Assembly (NCBI GenBank): GCA_015501595.1
Contig: JADNRX010000549.1
Span: 1-34,200 of the forward strand
Length of the DNA stretch: 34,200 nt
From: Hymenopellis radicata
Taxonomy: Eukaryota > Basidiomycota > Agaricomycetes > Agaricales > Physalacriaceae
Direction of reading: 5' to 3'
Shown here piece after piece: positions 32,001-34,200 of the stretch. The stretch's first letter is position 1. Every line of letters starts with the position of its first letter. The notes beneath the pieces were generated by a model that made no database searches, was not told where the DNA came from, and saw only the letters and a program-made list of their open reading frames with translations. A program made the position numbers and the translations under genes.

Positions 32001-32372
32001 TGCAGCCTCTGACCTTGACTCTGATCCCACTGTTGTCGACGACGAATGTGCCAGATTTTATCGCATTCATCAGACGCATGACCTCGGTGCGGAGGATGAT
32101 CCCCTATCATGGTGGAAGGTTAGTGTTTCTCACATCATGAAGAGATACAGCCCTCACAAGCCTTATAGAAGTTCGAACTAGACTTTCCAGTCATTGCGCT
32201 GATGGCCCGCAATATTCTCGCGATCCCAGCTGCAAGTGTTTCAGTCGAGCGGCTCTTTTCCACTGCTCGACAACTCTGCAGTGATCTCCATTCCTCAATG
32301 AAGGCGGACACAACCATGATTGCGATGTTGACTAGAGCCTGGATTCGGGCTGGCTTACTAGATTTCAATTAG
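26067..32372 (+). CDS. hAT transposase (BED finger, RNase-H-like core, hATC dimerisation domain), interrupted by two insertions
   Basis: Cut-and-paste transposase. Exons: 26067-26422, 26476-26723, 26775-27040, 27098-27324, 27375-28923 (interrupted by 27581-28700), 28977-29203, about 29403-29794, 29848-30042, 30100-31484 (interrupted by 30177-31454), 31534-31747, 31799-32118 and 32169-32372; about 1,050 residues. Domains: acidic and basic N-terminal region; BED zinc finger FKCKHAGC...HIRNAH (C-x4-C, H-x4-H) formed by splicing; catalytic core with AAYDGWTTRQ and LTMDNVSSN (candidate Asp residues), the HCIDHVTNL C-x2-H motif, SSSQRR and TTRWNYTH; C-terminal PLSWWK, FPVIALMARNILAIPA and SVSVERLFSTAR with catalytic-type Glu. 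All joins keep frame except around 29204-29402, where the intron holding a MITE remnant does not close cleanly. With the insertions in place no intact protein can be made. Confidence 0.88.
27573..27580. repeat. Target-site duplication of nested element 1, left copy
   Basis: GGAGAAGC, repeated at 28701-28708 directly after the nested element. It is transposase coding sequence. Confidence 0.92.
27581..28700. mobile_element. Nested non-autonomous hAT-type element 1, 1120 bp
   Basis: The terminal inverted repeats are perfect over 19 bases (TAGAGACCTCAACGAGTCA) and flanked by an 8-bp duplication, GGAGAAGC. About 170 bp at each end is packed with GACTCGCGAGT / GAGTCA / GAGTAC motifs in both orientations, typical of hAT subterminal binding sites. 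The centre has a 19-bp tandem repeat and open frames without any transposase motif. Reading the host exon without this element and one target copy continues GKEKPTHEITQVGFNTVFA in frame. Confidence 0.93.
28091..28147. repeat. 19-bp tandem repeat, three units
   Basis: Three consecutive units of CGTCGTCTATCCGTGGTRT lie inside nested element 1. It is a minisatellite; open frames through it are low-complexity artefacts. Confidence 0.85.
28701..28708. repeat. Target-site duplication of nested element 1, right copy
   Basis: GGAGAAGC, identical to 27573-27580. Confidence 0.92.
29205..29334. mobile_element. Degraded MITE remnant in a transposase intron
   Basis: The right end, ACTTACGGTCGAAATACTACAG followed by TA, matches the right terminal repeat of the MITE family (CGGTCGAAACGCTACAG-TA) with two changes. 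A GAATTTCCTTAT phrase also recalls that family. No left terminal repeat is recognisable, so the copy is truncated or decayed. It enlarges this intron to about 200 nt where the others in the gene are 50-57 nt. The left limit is approximate. Confidence 0.6.
30169..30176. repeat. Target-site duplication of nested element 2, left copy
   Basis: TTTCTGTC, repeated at 31455-31462. Confidence 0.93.
30177..31454. mobile_element. Nested non-autonomous hAT-type element 2, 1278 bp
   Basis: Perfect 18-base terminal inverted repeats (TAGAGCAAGGCACGAGTG) are flanked by the 8-bp duplication TTTCTGTC. Each end has a subterminal array of the palindrome CAAGTACTTG and of CACCCGGGTG motifs (about 30190-30360 and 31275-31435). 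The interior is GC-rich and low in complexity, with two direct copies of a GCGTGAGAGTAGCGCCGTC-like phrase near 30805-30870. No transposase motifs were seen. Reading the host exon without it continues QKDWDFLSNLGDVLE in frame. Confidence 0.94.
31455..31462. repeat. Target-site duplication of nested element 2, right copy
   Basis: TTTCTGTC, identical to 30169-30176. Confidence 0.93.
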
Positions 32373-32782
32373 ATGTACCTGTTAATAGTAGACTATCTCA
32401 ATGTTTATGTACCAGTACGCGAAGGCATCTGCCGATGCCGACATCTCGGCATATTCCTAATTAGGCAGTAGTTCGCGCACCAAAGATCGTGGCCTACAGG
32501 GCGGGGGACTGTGTTCTAAGTGAGGTTAATGCATTTTTGAACAGTTGAGAGATAAATACATCCCTGGACGCCAAAAAAATATATCCACAGTCCATGGATG
32601 AGAAGGTAGAAAGTTGATAGGCGGGAGAGTGCGTCGTCCAAAACACGCTAAATTCGAGGGCACGTGATGTCATGTGACCTTACCGTTTGAAACGGTTTCC
32701 AAACGGTTTCCAAATTATTTCCCTACTGTTTCCATTTGTTTTGTAGGAAATCACAAACGGAAACTAAATGGTAGGAGCCCTA

Positions 32783-32790
32783 CGCAGTAC
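32783..32790. repeat. Target-site duplication of the hAT element, right copy
   Basis: CGCAGTAC, identical to 25715-25722. Confidence 0.95.
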
Positions 32791-33083
32791 TCAGTAACAC
32801 AATATTTCTGCGTGCAGTCAACCTCCGGGGGGTGTTAGTAACGATACCGGCACGTGATGTGGCGCACCGCTCCGCCGCCCTTATCCCGCCACTTTCAGCT
32901 TGCCTGAGGGCCAGCGCGCCATCATGTGAATTTGTCACGTGTTGGTATCGAAACTGTACTGATAGTAATACCTCGGCCGAGGTTTTGATACCAAATCAAT
33001 ACTGTTAATAACTGCAGTAAACCCGAGGTGTATCAAAACCTAGGGTTTATGCACCACCCTATTCTGTGCCCGAATCTCAGGTA
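32791..33083. other. Non-coding, palindrome-rich flank
   Basis: No gene. It contains the 16-mer CACGTGATGTGGCGCA (32851-32866), found reverse-complemented at 17398-17413. It also contains the palindrome ACCTCGGCCGAGGT near 32970 and inverted GGTATC/GATACC phrases. It may be a decayed foldback element related to the 17.4-17.9 kb region. Confidence 0.5.
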
Positions 33084-33332
33084 CTGTAGCGTTTCAACCG
33101 TAGGTTCGCAGCTTGTGACCCGATATGCTGTGAACTTACAGTGAACAGCTTCGCAGACCCTTAAATTCCCTTATTTGGATAGGCCCGCCGCAGGCGGGAC
33201 CTGAAATTTCCACTTTTGGATGCTTGTGCCTGGTCAAGAGGCTCCGTGATGCAATATGCTATATGGTGACTATAGGTTCGGTTCGTGAGGCCCCGTGACC
33301 CGATATGAGAATATACGGTCGAAACGCTACAG
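33084..33332. mobile_element. MITE copy 2, TA-flanked
   Basis: A 249-bp member of the family at 16114-16357, in the same orientation. The left end is CTGTAGCGTTTCAACCG, the right end CGGTCGAAACGCTACAG, with TA on both sides. Shared interior phrases include CAGACCCTTAAATTCCC and GGGACCTGAAATTTCC. Confidence 0.9.
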
Positions 33333-33355
33333 TACCGTGGTCCGTGACAGGCATA

Positions 33356-33981
33356 CTGTACTATTACTACCATAGGTTCATGGGTTGTGACCTGTGACCT
33401 CATGAACATGTTAAGTAGCATGTTCATGCTGGCCAAAAGTGTGTGACCTAAAAAAATTATGTTCATTGAGATTTTTAACTTTCTGCTTTTTTAGCTTAAT
33501 TTGACCTATAAAGTAGATGCAAACAGCAGAAATAGACAATTTTCATCCTAAATAGAGCTAAATGGAAGAAAAAACTACTAAAATTAGGCCGAAGAAGCAA
33601 AATTTAGATCAAGTCAGATTTGTGACTAATTTTAGACATGTTCACAGAGCCCTGTGACCTAGTGACCAACTACAATTAGGTTCGCATCATGAGGCCTCGT
33701 GACCTGTGACGTGAACCTACTGTAGCGTTTCGACCGTATATTCTCATATCGGGTCACGCAGCCTCACGAACCGAACCTATACATATAGCATATCGCGTCA
33801 CGGAGCCTCTTAGCCAGGCACGAGCATCCAAAAGCAGAAATTTCAGGTCCACCTGCAGCGGGCCTGTCCAAATAAGGGAATTTAAGGGTCTGCGAAGCTG
33901 TTCGCTGTAAGTTCGCAGCATATCGGGTCACAAGCTGTGAACCTACGGTCGAAACGCTACAGTATGGTAGTAATAGTACAG
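33356..33981. mobile_element. Second MITE type, split by an inserted MITE
   Basis: The left end CTGTACTATTACTACC (after TA) matches the reverse complement of the right end GGTAGTAATAGTACAG (before TA). The right terminal repeat is interrupted at a TA by MITE copy 3 (33720-33962). Without it, both ends match over 27 bases including the flanking TA. Own length is about 380 bp; the interior is A/T-rich and non-coding with repeated GTGACCT(G) phrases. Confidence 0.85.
33720..33962. mobile_element. MITE copy 3, inverted, nested in another MITE
   Basis: A 243-bp copy of the 33084-33332 family in reverse orientation, with ends CTGTAGCGTTTCGACCG / CGGTCGAAACGCTACAG. It is flanked by TA on both sides (33718-33719 and 33963-33964), and that TA is present once in the uninterrupted terminal repeat of the host MITE. 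This shows directly that the family duplicates TA on insertion. Confidence 0.92.
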
Positions 33982-34060
33982 TACTAAGTACAGAGTGTGT
34001 CTTGCCATTTGTTGAATGGAACATAGGTATTGGGAGATGATGTCTCCTAGCTCAAAGCAG

Positions 34061-34098
34061 AGAGTGCGATGCCAAGCAGTCAAATACGAACGGCTTTA
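34061..34098. other. Short match to an intron of the P450 gene
   Basis: GCCAAGCAGTCAAATACGAA and the following CGG match 18617-18639, inside the sixth intron of the intact P450. The match runs up to the TA at which the next element starts. The flanking P450 exon is not recognisable here. It may be the edge of another P450 copy continuing outside the window, or a shared mobile sequence. Confidence 0.4.
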
Positions 34099-34200
34099 CT
34101 GTAGTGTTACGACCCCATGTTCATGGGGCGTTACGCGTTATGATCGTGAACTAACAAACTGTTAGTTCATTCAGGGTTCGATTACCATAAAAGGAGCGGC
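34099..34200. mobile_element. Start of a further MITE-like element, cut by window end
   Basis: CTGTAGTGTTACGACCCCA after a TA resembles the left end of the MITE family (CTGTAGCGTTTCGACC), followed by a small hairpin (CCCCATG-TTCATGGGG) and inverted AACTAACA/TGTTAGTT. Only the first 102 bases are in the window. Confidence 0.5.

Larger units (their letters stand above)
25723..32782 (+). mobile_element. Complete hAT-superfamily DNA transposon, 7060 bp
   Basis: The element starts TAGGGCTCC and ends GGAGCCCTA, with further imperfect pairing inward. It is flanked by a perfect 8-bp target duplication, CGCAGTAC, as expected for hAT transposons. Subterminal regions at both ends carry clustered AAACGGTTT/CCGTTT motifs (about 25740-25840 and 32680-32770), likely transposase-binding sites. 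It encodes a BED-finger hAT transposase on the plus strand. Two smaller hAT-type elements are nested inside its exons and a MITE remnant lies in one intron. Without those two insertions it would be about 4.65 kb, a normal autonomous hAT size. Confidence 0.95.

Overview
This is nuclear DNA of a filamentous fungus, most likely an Agaricomycete (Basidiomycota). The evidence is small spliced genes with GT-AG introns of about 45-60 nt, two intron-bearing nuclear tRNA genes, and a gene set typical of mushroom genomes: caspase-like peptidase, PL14-type lyase, microsomal P450s, F-box proteins, GPI-type chitin deacetylase and a hAT transposase. Species assignment is inference; nothing bacterial or viral was seen.

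Layout. (1) 1-12217 is a diverged tandem segmental duplication. Each unit holds a plus-strand caspase-domain gene facing a minus-strand PL14-type polysaccharide lyase gene. Copy A (1-4343) is cut by the window edge and both its genes carry frameshifts. In copy B (7.2-12.2 kb) the lyase is fully open (441 aa by my splicing), while the caspase gene has both catalytic motifs but two single-base frame breaks near its start. The spacer (4.3-7.2 kb) holds a possible helicase relic and a roughly 440-bp inverted-repeat element. (2) 12.2-16 kb: a broken P450 that begins right at the duplication edge, then an intact gene with an F-box-like N-terminus and a nucleotidyltransferase-like core. (3) 16.1-18.0 kb: a TA-flanked MITE, a 405-bp foldback element and tRNA-Gly(UCC). 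(4) 18.2-20.1 kb: an intact nine-exon P450 (501 aa), a relative of the broken copy, on the minus strand. (5) 20.5-23.7 kb: a 5'-truncated chitin deacetylase fused to the head of another gene, and a frameshifted F-box gene. (6) 23.9-25.3 kb: an intact 394-aa protein with a homeodomain-like unit followed by two related repeats. (7) 25583-25680: tRNA-Ile(AAU).

(8) 25723-32782 is a complete 7.06-kb hAT transposon bounded by a perfect 8-bp target duplication. It encodes a BED-finger hAT transposase in about 12 exons. Two non-autonomous hAT-type elements (27581-28700 and 30177-31454), from two other families, sit inside its coding exons. Each has its own perfect 8-bp target duplication, and leaving each out of the reading restores the transposase frame exactly. 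(9) 33.0-34.2 kb: a MITE cluster in which one copy is inserted in the right terminal repeat of another, plus the start of a further element at the window edge.

The genes do not form an obvious pathway. The window reads as a fast-evolving accessory region shaped by duplication, gene decay and layered DNA-transposon insertion.
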